Assembly (NCBI RefSeq): GCF_012935325.2
Contig: NZ_JABBYG020000002.1
Span: 124,001 to 188,000 of the forward strand
Origin: Paenibacillus sp. PL91
GTDB lineage: Bacteria; Bacillota; Bacilli; Paenibacillales; Paenibacillaceae
Length of the DNA stretch: 64,000 bases
Direction: 5' to 3'
A program made the position numbers and the translations under genes. Within the stretch, counting starts at the first letter, position 1; each line of letters starts with the position of its first letter. Below are positions 43,988 to 51,747 of this stretch, piece by piece. The notes beneath the pieces are model-generated. The model was given only the letters and a program-made list of their open reading frames with translations, had not been told where the DNA came from and made no database searches.

Positions 43988-44530
43988 CTAATCATTTAGC
44001 ATGCCGAACTTTGGAAATGGCCATATGCGGAATATCGCTTTTCCTTCAATACTTGACCTTGCGATCGGACCGAGCTCTCTGCTGTCCATGCTGTGCTCGC
44101 GGTTATCGCCCATCACGAAGAGCTGATCCTCTTCTACCTTAAATGGTATGGCTACACGGCCCGGAAACGTTTGGCCTTTGACATACTGCTCATTGATTTT
44201 CTCTCCGTTTATGTAAACCTCTCCGTTTTGGATATCAATCACATCGCCTGGCAAGCCCACAACGCGTTTAATCAGGCGGAGCTCGCTCTCAGGCCCGTTA
44301 ATAATGACAATATCCCCGTGCTTTGGCTCGTGGAAGCGATAGGACCACTTGTCTTCAATTAATCGCTGTCCCGCTACAAGCGTATTTTGCATGGACACAT
44401 TTTGGACCTCCGATTGCGCATACACATACGTCTGGAATAGTAAGGCTACGACAATCGCAATCGTTAACGATACGGTCCATTCCCTAAGCTCTTTAACCCA
44501 TTTTTTAGGTTGGCGTTTTTCTGTTTTCAT
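43988..44530 (-). CDS. sipS: Type I signal peptidase
   Basis: 180 residues. One N-terminal membrane anchor (WTVSLTIAIVVALLFQTYVY), then the catalytic domain: Ser in NVSMQNTL, Lys in LRLIKRVVGLPGD and the box MGDNREHSMDSRELG. It removes signal peptides from secreted proteins at the outer membrane face. The Ser motif usually reads SMxPTL; here Pro is replaced by Asn. GAGGTG seven bases before the ATG. Bacillales have several paralogues, so the exact symbol (sipS/T/U/V) is nominal. Confidence 0.93.
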   Translation of the reverse strand: MKTEKRQPKKWVKELREWTVSLTIAIVVALLFQTYVYAQSEVQNVSMQNTLVAGQRLIEDKWSYRFHEPKHGDIVIINGPESELRLIKRVVGLPGDVIDIQNGEVYINGEKINEQYVKGQTFPGRVAIPFKVEEDQLFVMGDNREHSMDSRELGPIARSSIEGKAIFRIWPFPKFGMLND

Positions 44531-44644
44531 TTCTATTCACCTCTTCAATTAATGGCTGCTGCAAGCTGTAACCTAAAACGTTCCTTGCTTAATACGCCAT
44601 TGGCTGGTGAAAGTTCCCATATGAAGTCCTATGAATGACAAAGG

Positions 44645-44677
44645 ACAGTCCAGAAAGCGAAAAAATTCTGGACTGCC
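44645..44677 (-). terminator. Terminator after the collagen-like gene
   Basis: CAGTCCAGAA and TTCTGGACTG, a perfect ten-base inverted repeat with a T-rich loop and tail. Confidence 0.75.
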
Positions 44678-44708
44678 ACATTGAGTTGTCACACGATTAA
44701 ATTAGAAA

Positions 44709-45521
44709 CTAATTTAATTTCTTTATTAGAATAGATGCGTTTACGTTTGTTTGTGTTCCGCCGGCCGAGGTCTGAAGAATTACCGCTGCAGCAGAAAGGT
44801 TATTTCGCAGCGTAATTGTATCTCCAGCTGCTAGCCTAAGGATAACCTGCCCTTCGTTTTGCTGAGTGCCCGCACCCGAGCCATAAACGGTTCCAGGAAC
44901 GGGAAACAGCGCGCCATTTACAAACAATCCGAATTGGCTCGACTCAAAACCCGATACTGAAAAAGTAACCTCATAGTCACCCGCTTCTACAACCCCAATA
45001 CCTGCTGTTCCAAGAACATGCGTAATTCCAGGTGTTAAGATACCATTCGAATCAAAAAGAACGTCAGCATTTACTGCAACCACTTGAGGTCCTACATTAT
45101 AAACATATCCATACTGGGATAGTCCGCCGCCAGTCGCTCCTGTTGCACCGGTAGCTCCGACTGCTCCCACACTACCGGCTGTCCCTACGGCGCCTGCTGC
45201 GCCGACGCTTCCAGCCGAGCCAACTGCACCTGCCGAGCCAACACTGCCGGCTGGTCCTACCGAACCTGCAGAACCAACACTACCGGCTGATCCTACTTCT
45301 CCTGCTGAGCCTACAGAGCCTGCTGATCCTGCTGAGCCAACACTGCCTGCCGAACCTACACTTTCGACACTTCCTACATTACGAGGTCTAATTACACGTA
45401 TTATTTTTTTTCTAATGATAATTTTTTTACAGCATTTTTTTCTTTTCGAGCGTTTCTTTTTCTTCGTAGGGCAGATTACTATTTTCCAGTCATCTTTACG
45501 TTTTCGTACAGGACAACCCAA
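44709..45521 (-). CDS. Collagen-like (Gly-X-Y) surface/exosporium-type protein
   Basis: About 270 residues in three parts: a basic N-terminus with Cys and runs of Lys/Arg (PTKKKKRSKRKKCCKKIII), about 75 residues of Gly-X-Y repeats dominated by GSV, GSA and GAV, and a C-terminal beta domain of about 135 residues resembling the BclA trimerisation head (VVEAGDYEVTFSVSG, GAGTQQNEGQVILRLAAGDTITLR). Such proteins form spore-surface filaments. Proline is almost absent from the repeats. I prefer the TTG at 45521, six bases after GGAGGTG; a longer ATG frame (45584) would translate through that site. Confidence 0.82.
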   Translation of the reverse strand: MGCPVRKRKDDWKIVICPTKKKKRSKRKKCCKKIIIRKKIIRVIRPRNVGSVESVGSAGSVGSAGSAGSVGSAGEVGSAGSVGSAGSVGPAGSVGSAGAVGSAGSVGAAGAVGTAGSVGAVGATGATGATGGGLSQYGYVYNVGPQVVAVNADVLFDSNGILTPGITHVLGTAGIGVVEAGDYEVTFSVSGFESSQFGLFVNGALFPVPGTVYGSGAGTQQNEGQVILRLAAGDTITLRNNLSAAAVILQTSAGGTQTNVNASILIKKLN

Positions 45522-45746
45522 TACAAACACCTCCATTAATATTTGTTGTATACTACTCAATTTATCTATTAATGGCATGGACATTTGTCTTCTGACTCAT
45601 AGACTGCTATCTATCTTTTGCAAAAATAGGTATGAATATAAGGTAGATTCATCTGCCGGTGTTCATTATCGCTCGTAATTTCTGTCACCGTTGTTTGAGA
45701 GAGCTCATATAATAGAGGGGACAACCCAATAATAGTTTCACAATTT

Positions 45747-45781
45747 GACCCCTGCAATGATCTTTGTTGGGGTCCTTTTTA
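45747..45781 (+). terminator. Orphan hairpin terminator on the plus strand
   Basis: GACCCC/GGGGTC arms followed by CTTTTT. No plus-strand gene lies upstream within the 45522-45914 gap, so it may end a small RNA or antisense transcript. Nothing else is recognisable in that gap. Confidence 0.45.
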
Positions 45782-45914
45782 TCGTACAACCTTTTTTTGT
45801 CACTTATATTCCTGATCGCTTGCGGTTCGTGATTTCGCAATGCACGAAAATTAGGAAGTGACAAAGGAAGCTGCCATACGATAAAGTGAAGCAGAAAGGG
45901 GATGTTCTACTGCT

Positions 45915-47129
45915 ATGAAGCAAATAACGGCTGCGCAAAGATTGCTTTTTACGACTATAACGATTCTTTACTGGACTTCTATGTACGTTTATGTGCCAAC
46001 CTTATCGCCTTACCTTAGCGATCGCGGATTATCCTTGCCTTTTATCGGCATCGTGCTTGGAAGCTATGGCTTCGTTCAAATGTTTGTCCGCTTTCCCCTC
46101 GGTATCTTGTCGGATCGCTTCGGAAAACGCAAACCGTTTATCCTGCTTGGCATGCTAACCGCAGCTATAAGCTGCTTGCTGTTTCTCATTCCTGGCCTTT
46201 GGCTATGGCCGCTTGCGGGCAGGCTGATGGCTGGCGTTTGTGCGTCCACCTGGGTAGCCTTTACCGTACTTTACGCCAGCTACTTTGGTGCAGGCCAGAC
46301 TGGCCGTGCAATGGGCAATATTAGCGTCATGACCGTATCCGGTCAAATGATCGGTATGCTGCTTAGCGGCTGGCTCAATGATGCCTTTAATTCGAACGCC
46401 CCTTTTACGGTTGGAGCTGCCATTGCCGTGATCGGACTGCTGCTTGCATTCGTGCTGAAAGAGCCTCGGTCTGAGCAGCGCGATCAGCCTGGCATGTCTT
46501 TTGCGATGATCCAAAAAGTCGTACGCACTAAAACGCTGCTTCAGGTATCCTTGCTCTCCATTCTCGCCCATGGCGTCCTGTTCATTACCATGTTTGGCTT
46601 TACGCCGCTCAAAGCGGAAGAAATGGGTGCCGACGGACTTAAGCTAACGGTGCTTGTGTTTGCTTTTATGCTCCCTCACGCTTTCGCCTCACTCGTAACT
46701 GCGAGATGGTTTACACCTAAATTCGGTTACTGGGGCACGATTGGAACCGGCTTTATTTTGAGCGCGATATGTACGGCGGCGATGGTATTTGCGGATTCAT
46801 TCGGTGTACTCGTCGCGACGCAGGCGATAAACGGTTTTGCACAGGGACTGCATATGCCTCTGCTGCTTGGTCTTGCCATTCGCGATGTTGAGCTTCCCGG
46901 ACGGGCGACCGCTATGGGCTTGTATCAAGCTTTATATGCCGTTGGGATGTTCTCTGGCCCTTTTCTAGCCGGTTGGCTGAATGAAAGCTGGGGCCTCAAC
47001 GGAGGCTTCGTGTTTGGCTCATTGCTTGGAGCGATGGCATTCGTTCTAGTCGTGATGTGGGCGATGACAGAGCGCAAGTCGTCTCGGCTGAGCATTGCGG
47101 GCAAACGTTCGGAGGAGATAAACGGATGA
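45915..47129 (+). CDS. Major facilitator superfamily transporter
   Basis: 404 residues with 12 predicted helices. The loop 2-3 motif GILSDRFGKRKPFIL is the MFS A-motif and a second copy is degenerate. Probably a drug or metabolite exporter of the DHA1 type; substrate unknown. AAAGGGG precedes the ATG by about ten bases. Its stop overlaps the start of the HAD gene (ATGA), so the two form an operon. Confidence 0.9.
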   Translation: MKQITAAQRLLFTTITILYWTSMYVYVPTLSPYLSDRGLSLPFIGIVLGSYGFVQMFVRFPLGILSDRFGKRKPFILLGMLTAAISCLLFLIPGLWLWPLAGRLMAGVCASTWVAFTVLYASYFGAGQTGRAMGNISVMTVSGQMIGMLLSGWLNDAFNSNAPFTVGAAIAVIGLLLAFVLKEPRSEQRDQPGMSFAMIQKVVRTKTLLQVSLLSILAHGVLFITMFGFTPLKAEEMGADGLKLTVLVFAFMLPHAFASLVTARWFTPKFGYWGTIGTGFILSAICTAAMVFADSFGVLVATQAINGFAQGLHMPLLLGLAIRDVELPGRATAMGLYQALYAVGMFSGPFLAGWLNESWGLNGGFVFGSLLGAMAFVLVVMWAMTERKSSRLSIAGKRSEEING

Positions 47130-47725
47130 CAAAGCCACAGCTCGTGCTCGATATTGGCGGTGTGCTAGCGACAAACTTGTCGCCTCTCTTCTGGGAGCTG
47201 CTTGCAGCTGAAGCCAACGTGTCTGAAGAAGTCATTTATGCTGTGTATAAGAAGCAAATCAGTGAACGACTATGGATCGGGGATTTAACTGAGGAGCAGT
47301 TCTGGCTGTGGGTCAAGGATTACACGCCCTTGCTTGAAACTAAGCGAGCTAGAGCGTTTATCGACAACAGCTTGCAGCCACTGCCTGCACTAGCAAAAGT
47401 AGCTGAATGGAGCGAGATCGCCGATGTGCATTTGCTGAGCAATCATCTTCCCGGATGGGTTGAACCGATCGTTAAGCCGATCAAGCCTTATTTGAAGAGC
47501 ATTACGATTTCAAGCTTGGCGGCGGTAAGAAAGCCTCATCCGGATATTTACGCGAGGACAGCCGCCTATTTCCCCACTGGAAGCACGGCGTTGTTCGTTG
47601 ATGATAAATCCAAAAATATAAAACAAGCAGCGTCGCTTGGCTGGCGAACGCTGCTTGCCGATGAGGATGGAAAATGGATTCCGCAAGTACTCCCGCTCTT
47701 AGAGCAAGTAAGAAAGCAGGAATAG
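47126..47725 (+). CDS. HAD-superfamily phosphatase-like protein
   Basis: 199 residues. HAD motif I is VLDIGGVLA (nucleophile Asp present, the second Asp replaced by Gly), motif II HLLSNHLPGW, Lys in AAVRKPHPDIY and motif IV FVDDKSKNIKQA. The DxGGV form resembles YihX-type sugar phosphatases and epoxide-hydrolase N-domains. Loss of the general acid Asp leaves phosphatase activity open to question. The 3' end overlaps the convergent ECF gene by 27 bp. Confidence 0.88.
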   Translation: MTKPQLVLDIGGVLATNLSPLFWELLAAEANVSEEVIYAVYKKQISERLWIGDLTEEQFWLWVKDYTPLLETKRARAFIDNSLQPLPALAKVAEWSEIADVHLLSNHLPGWVEPIVKPIKPYLKSITISSLAAVRKPHPDIYARTAAYFPTGSTALFVDDKSKNIKQAASLGWRTLLADEDGKWIPQVLPLLEQVRKQE

Positions 47726-49471
47726 CATTAGACCGCATGTCGCGGCAATACTTAGCAGCCAAGCATCAGCTCGGCCGAGCTGGAGGCGGAAGCCGTAGGT
47801 AGGCTTTTGCTTCGAATAGCCGAAGCCACGCGCCTCCAGCGCATCCGACATTTGCTCAGCGAGTCGAAGAATAGAACGCATATAAGGAATAAGCACCGAA
47901 AGAATCATTTTAAACGGCACCTTCTTCAGCGGCGCGGCCGCCTTCCCCCTCGCATGAGCGAGCTTCGCAAACCTCTCCCACTCACCTGAAAGCAGCGGAA
48001 TAAACCGAAAAATAAGCGTGACGACAAGCGCAAACGAATGAATCGGTACCCGAAGCCTGCTGAGCCAGCCGAGCGACTGTTCGATGGCGCGCTGCAGCCT
48101 GTAAGGCGACATTAGCTTAAGCAGCGGCATCCCCAGCAGCATAATCAGAAGCAGCTTGCCAAACCTTAAAGCAATAGGCCATACCTTACTCCAGTCGAAG
48201 TCGAGCGGGCCAAAGCCTATTCCCCCTATTACGCAAAAGATGACAATCATAATGACATAAGCCCGTATTACCCGATTCCACGGCTTGATCAGCGCTCGAA
48301 AAGGCGTTAATAGCGACAAGGTTACAATTGTTGCTAACGACAGCTCCAAAAACGATTTTTGAGCAAGCACGCTTGCTGCAAGAAATAAATAGACGAGTAC
48401 GAGAGCACGAGGATCAAAACGATCGGAACGAAGGAGCGTAGCGCTTTCCTTTGCGGAATCCATATGAGCTGTTTTAAGCGGATGCTCAGTAACTCCATTG
48501 CGCTCATCAGCCTCTAAATTAAGGTTATCAACTACTACTACTTGTACTGTTGTGCTCGCGGATTCGGTTGGTGCGATTCCTGCTGTGCCGACGGATGTGT
48601 CGGCTGCGGCTCCGCCCGCTCGCCGCTCCAGCTCCGCTGCCAGCGCTGCCGCAACCTCGCGGGGCGCAGGCCACGGCGCCCCGTCACCCGGCGCCTCCGG
48701 CGGCAAAGCCGCCGCCGCGCGCAGCTCCGCCAGCGCCCGAAGCGCCTGCGGCGCCGCTGCGGCATGCGCGATCGCCGCCGCAGGAGCCGCTGCGCGGACC
48801 GTGCCGCCGCTAACCACGGCGACCGCGTCCGCCAGCGGCAGCAGCGCGTCGAGGTCGTGCGTGGCAACGACCGCTCCACGCCCCGCCACCCTGTGCGCCT
48901 CAAGCACCGCGCACAAGCGGCGTATACCGACAGCGTCAAGCCCCGCTGTCGGCTCGTCCAGCAGCAGCCATTCCGGCTCACATGCCAGCAAGCAGGCAAG
49001 TGACAGCCGTCGCTGCTGCCCGCCGCTGAGCGTCCATGGATCGCGCGTCAGCAGCTCCTGTGCAAGACCCGCATCAGCAAGCGCCTGCTGCATTCTCCGC
49101 TCAGCATCAACATGAGCTGCCTTATACGGCTTAAGAGAATAGAGCATTTCCTCCCTTACAGTCGCAGCAAACCACTGTGACTCAGAGCTTTGCATCGCAA
49201 TGCCAAGCTTAAGCGCCACGTTTGGATTAAGCCGTTTTCGACGGCTTTCCTTCAGCCATAAAGAATCGCCGCCTAGCTCGATATCGCCCTCCTGAATCGC
49301 GCGAATTCCAGCTATAGTTTCGAGCAGAGTCGATTTTCCGGCACCGTTCCGTCCAATTAGCAGAGTAATCCTGCCTGCCTCAAAGGTCAGATTGACATCG
49401 GTAAGCAGTTGTTTGTTTAATTCCCCATCCGCTGCGACGCTTACCCCGCTTAGCTTCCAATCAGCGCTCAT
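47699..49471 (-). CDS. Fused ECF transporter ATPase-transmembrane protein (EcfA-EcfT)
   Basis: 590 residues. Residues 1-220: ABC ATPase with Walker A GRNGAGKST, signature LSGGQQRRLSL, Walker B WLLLDEPT and switch VATHDLDAL. Residues about 230-330: an Ala-rich, GC-rich linker. Residues about 345-590: EcfT scaffold with helices and the two coupling motifs AHARGKA and LEARGFGYS. ATPase and EcfT are usually separate proteins. Overlaps the partner ATPase gene by 11 bp. With that ATPase and BioY encoded divergently it should form a complete biotin importer, although a shared (group II) role for other S-components is possible. Confidence 0.92.
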   Translation of the reverse strand: MSADWKLSGVSVAADGELNKQLLTDVNLTFEAGRITLLIGRNGAGKSTLLETIAGIRAIQEGDIELGGDSLWLKESRRKRLNPNVALKLGIAMQSSESQWFAATVREEMLYSLKPYKAAHVDAERRMQQALADAGLAQELLTRDPWTLSGGQQRRLSLACLLACEPEWLLLDEPTAGLDAVGIRRLCAVLEAHRVAGRGAVVATHDLDALLPLADAVAVVSGGTVRAAAPAAAIAHAAAAPQALRALAELRAAAALPPEAPGDGAPWPAPREVAAALAAELERRAGGAAADTSVGTAGIAPTESASTTVQVVVVDNLNLEADERNGVTEHPLKTAHMDSAKESATLLRSDRFDPRALVLVYLFLAASVLAQKSFLELSLATIVTLSLLTPFRALIKPWNRVIRAYVIMIVIFCVIGGIGFGPLDFDWSKVWPIALRFGKLLLIMLLGMPLLKLMSPYRLQRAIEQSLGWLSRLRVPIHSFALVVTLIFRFIPLLSGEWERFAKLAHARGKAAAPLKKVPFKMILSVLIPYMRSILRLAEQMSDALEARGFGYSKQKPTYGFRLQLGRADAWLLSIAATCGLMLFLLSYLL

Positions 49472-50309
49472 ATCGACTCACCGCCTTTGCCAGCATTGCA
49501 GCCGTAAACGGAAATGGGCGGAGCATATAACCCTGCTCCTCTAGCTCCCAAGCAACCTGCGCTGCATATGGGGCTTCAAAGCCGAGCTGTTCACAAATGC
49601 TGTCTTTCGCGCTCGCACTGGTTCTTGCAAACCAAGCACCAGCCTGACCATCAAATACGATGCCACCATCATTCATCGCAATGATTCGGTCACCTTCACA
49701 CAGCTCCTCCAGCTTCTGTGTAATCCATATGATCGTTACGCCGTTCCGGTGCAGTTCCCTTACCTGCTCGAGTACGGCACTCGACGCCTCAGGGTCCAGC
49801 ATTGCCGTCACCTCGTCAAGTACGAGCAGAGGAGATTGCATCGCCAAGCAGCCAGCAATCGCCACAAGCTGCTTCTGCCCGCCGGATAATGTCCCGATTG
49901 GCTGATGCATTCGCTCGCCCAGCCCCACCCTTTGCAGCGCTCGTTCGGCTTCATAGGGAATCGTGTGAGCCGGCAGCTCATTTTGCTCCAGCAAGAGAAG
50001 GACATCTTCCCAAGGCGTTGCCCCAATCATCGCTGCTTCGGGCTGCTGCATCACGATCGGAATCGGCTTGCCTTGCGCCGCTGTTTGTATGCTTCTGATG
50101 ACTTGTCCAGCTGCGCCGGCGATACGAAAGCCAGCTGCTGCTTTCGCAAGCGTGCTCTTCCCGCTTCCATTTTGCCCCAGAAGCGAAATCCATTCCCCTT
50201 TACATATCGTTAAGGAAATATCTCTAATGATGGGCGCCTGCTGCTGTCCTTCCAGCATAACAGGAGGCGTGACTGTAACCTGCTTCATTTCGATTTGTGA
50301 CTGATTCAT
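49461..50309 (-). CDS. ECF transporter ATPase (EcfA)
   Basis: About 282 residues. Walker A GQNGSGKST, signature LSGGQKQLVAIAG, Walker B LLVLDEVTAMLD and switch region IIWITQKLEEL, in which the usual switch His is replaced by Gln. It pairs with the ATPase half of the downstream fusion protein. Start not certain: ATG at 50309 has only GAAG before it, and TTG codons up to 50345 are possible. Confidence 0.9.
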   Translation of the reverse strand: MNQSQIEMKQVTVTPPVMLEGQQQAPIIRDISLTICKGEWISLLGQNGSGKSTLAKAAAGFRIAGAAGQVIRSIQTAAQGKPIPIVMQQPEAAMIGATPWEDVLLLLEQNELPAHTIPYEAERALQRVGLGERMHQPIGTLSGGQKQLVAIAGCLAMQSPLLVLDEVTAMLDPEASSAVLEQVRELHRNGVTIIWITQKLEELCEGDRIIAMNDGGIVFDGQAGAWFARTSASAKDSICEQLGFEAPYAAQVAWELEEQGYMLRPFPFTAAMLAKAVSRYER

Positions 50310-50371
50310 ATGCTTCAAAAAAAATTCACCCAACCTCTTCCCCAAAACGATTGGCTATGCTACAATTCGAT

Positions 50372-50405
50372 TTGTTAACCTTATATAAATATATATGGTT
50401 AACAT
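50372..50405. promoter_or_regulatory. BirA (biotin repressor) operator between divergent ECF and bioY genes
   Basis: TTGTTAACC, 16 bp, GGTTAACAT: an inverted repeat matching the Firmicute BirA operator form (TTGTTAAC-spacer-GTTAACAA). It is placed to control both divergent transcripts and confirms biotin as the substrate. Confidence 0.8.
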
Positions 50406-50441
50406 TAAAATCTCAAGCAAATAAAGGAGTCGTTCACCAAC

Positions 50442-51053
50442 ATGCAGTCCAATAACATCCGATCCCTTGTATTCATCGCCTTATTCGCAGCATTGTTTAT
50501 CGTCATGAGCTCACTGACGATTAAGCTCGGAGGCTCATTTGTCCCCTTTACGCTGCAGACATTAGGCGTATTGCTAGCAGGCCTATTCCTGACGCCGCGC
50601 AACGCTTTTCTTAGCATTTTCATCGTTATTTTGCTTGCTGCAATTGGTCTGCCCTTATTCAGCGGCCAAGGCGGAATTTCAACGCTGACCGGTCCAACTG
50701 CCGGATTTATATTCGCATTCCCGTTCTGTGCGCTATTAGTCAGCCTTGCAGTAGGCGCTCTCCTAAAAAACAGCTTCAAGCCGAATAAAGCCATTGCATT
50801 TATCGCTTTTTTCATTATTTTCGAGCTATTCAGCTCACTCAGCGCATATATTCCAGGCATTCCTTGGCTCATGCATTCCCTTGATTTTACTTTCCAAAAG
50901 GCCATGTCGATCGGATTCTATCCATTCATCATCGGCGATGCGCTTAAATCGCTCGTTGGTGCCATTTTAGCCGTTTCCCTAACACCTTACATCGTCTACA
51001 TTCGCTCGTCAACCGGAAAAAACAAAGCGAGCGAAGCTTCATTTCGAGGATAA
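50442..51053 (+). CDS. bioY: BioY biotin transporter S-component
   Basis: 203 residues, about six membrane helices. Family signatures include FIALFAALFIVMSSLTIKLG, VPFTLQTLGVLLAGLFL and GGISTLTGPTAGFIFAFP, the biotin-binding segment. It binds biotin with high affinity and docks on the EcfT module encoded divergently. AAAGGAG precedes the ATG; the BirA operator is 37-70 bp upstream. Confidence 0.95.
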   Translation: MQSNNIRSLVFIALFAALFIVMSSLTIKLGGSFVPFTLQTLGVLLAGLFLTPRNAFLSIFIVILLAAIGLPLFSGQGGISTLTGPTAGFIFAFPFCALLVSLAVGALLKNSFKPNKAIAFIAFFIIFELFSSLSAYIPGIPWLMHSLDFTFQKAMSIGFYPFIIGDALKSLVGAILAVSLTPYIVYIRSSTGKNKASEASFRG

Positions 51054-51068
51054 AAATATCAACAAATC

Positions 51069-51119
51069 AAAACGGCTTATCCCTTTATTGATCCTCATCA
51101 ATAAGAGATAAGCCGTTTT
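51069..51119 (+). terminator. Terminator after bioY
   Basis: AAAACGGCTTATC and GATAAGCCGTTTT arms with an inner TTATTGAT/ATCAATAA pair. Confidence 0.88.
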
Positions 51120-51154
51120 CTTGCTTTTCTCGTAAAGTGATGGTTGCGTTACTC

Positions 51155-51211
51155 TAAAAAAAAGCCGTATCCCATGCTTCGCTTTAATAAGCGACATGAA
51201 ATACGGCTTGT
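51155..51211 (-). terminator. Terminator after ricA
   Basis: AAGCCGTAT and ATACGGCTT arms with an inner CGCTT/AAGCG stem and a T-tract on the minus strand. Confidence 0.8.
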
Positions 51212-51229
51212 TTCAGTTCATTCTTGCTG

Positions 51230-51724
51230 TTAATCGCTGCATTCCTCTGGAGCCGGCTCCGAAGCATCCTCCACGTTGATCTTCTCAGATACTGTGTCGC
51301 GTACGATGGATACGACTAACTGCAGCAAATAGTTGATGTCGGTTTGGCTTTGTTGAAATTCAGAGACGATCGGAATGCCATCAAGCTCATCCTGCAACGT
51401 TTCCATTTCGCCTTCGATTTTTTTAACCATATCGGCGTTTTTGAAAGTCGTTTCGAAAGCGACAACTTCCTTTTGCTTCTTTTTGATTTTGGTAATCAGC
51501 TGCTGTACACGCTCATTGCCGTTAATTTGCTGCTCTGCGCGGCGATAGTGCTGAACCTCCTCCGATGTAAAAATCAGATCGGCAAGCTCCTTCGCTTTTT
51601 TCGTAATATCTTCGCGAACGATAAGATCGCGCGTATGGAAGCTCGGAATTCCGCAGCCCTCTCCGTGCTCATGATCATGATCACATTGTGCTGCTTGATT
51701 TTCTGCTGTATGCTGCTCTGCCAT
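51230..51724 (-). CDS. ricA: RicA (YmcA) component of the RicAFT complex
   Basis: 164 residues, a YlbF/YmcA helical hairpin protein (EDITKKAKELADLIFTSEEVQHYRRAE, QQLITKIKKKQKEVVAFE). RicA, RicF and RicT promote mRNA processing by RNase Y and affect sporulation, competence and biofilm formation. It directly follows miaB, as ymcA follows ymcB in Bacillus. The N-terminus carries an extra CDHDHEHGEGCG segment and the C-terminus EECSD. Since the Bacillus complex binds Fe-S clusters, these may be ligands, though the His-rich stretch could equally bind another metal. Confidence 0.92.
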   Translation of the reverse strand: MAEQHTAENQAAQCDHDHEHGEGCGIPSFHTRDLIVREDITKKAKELADLIFTSEEVQHYRRAEQQINGNERVQQLITKIKKKQKEVVAFETTFKNADMVKKIEGEMETLQDELDGIPIVSEFQQSQTDINYLLQLVVSIVRDTVSEKINVEDASEPAPEECSD

Positions 51725-51747
51725 TTGTCATCTCTCCTATTTTTCCG

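Noticed and set aside
48498-49115. Several long open frames on the plus strand and alternative minus frames
   Set aside because: They are shadows caused by the GC-rich linker and ATPase coding sequence of the fused ECF protein.
50405-50905. 166-codon minus-strand frame opposite bioY
   Set aside because: BioY on the plus strand has clear family motifs, a ribosome-binding site and an operator; the opposite frame resembles nothing.
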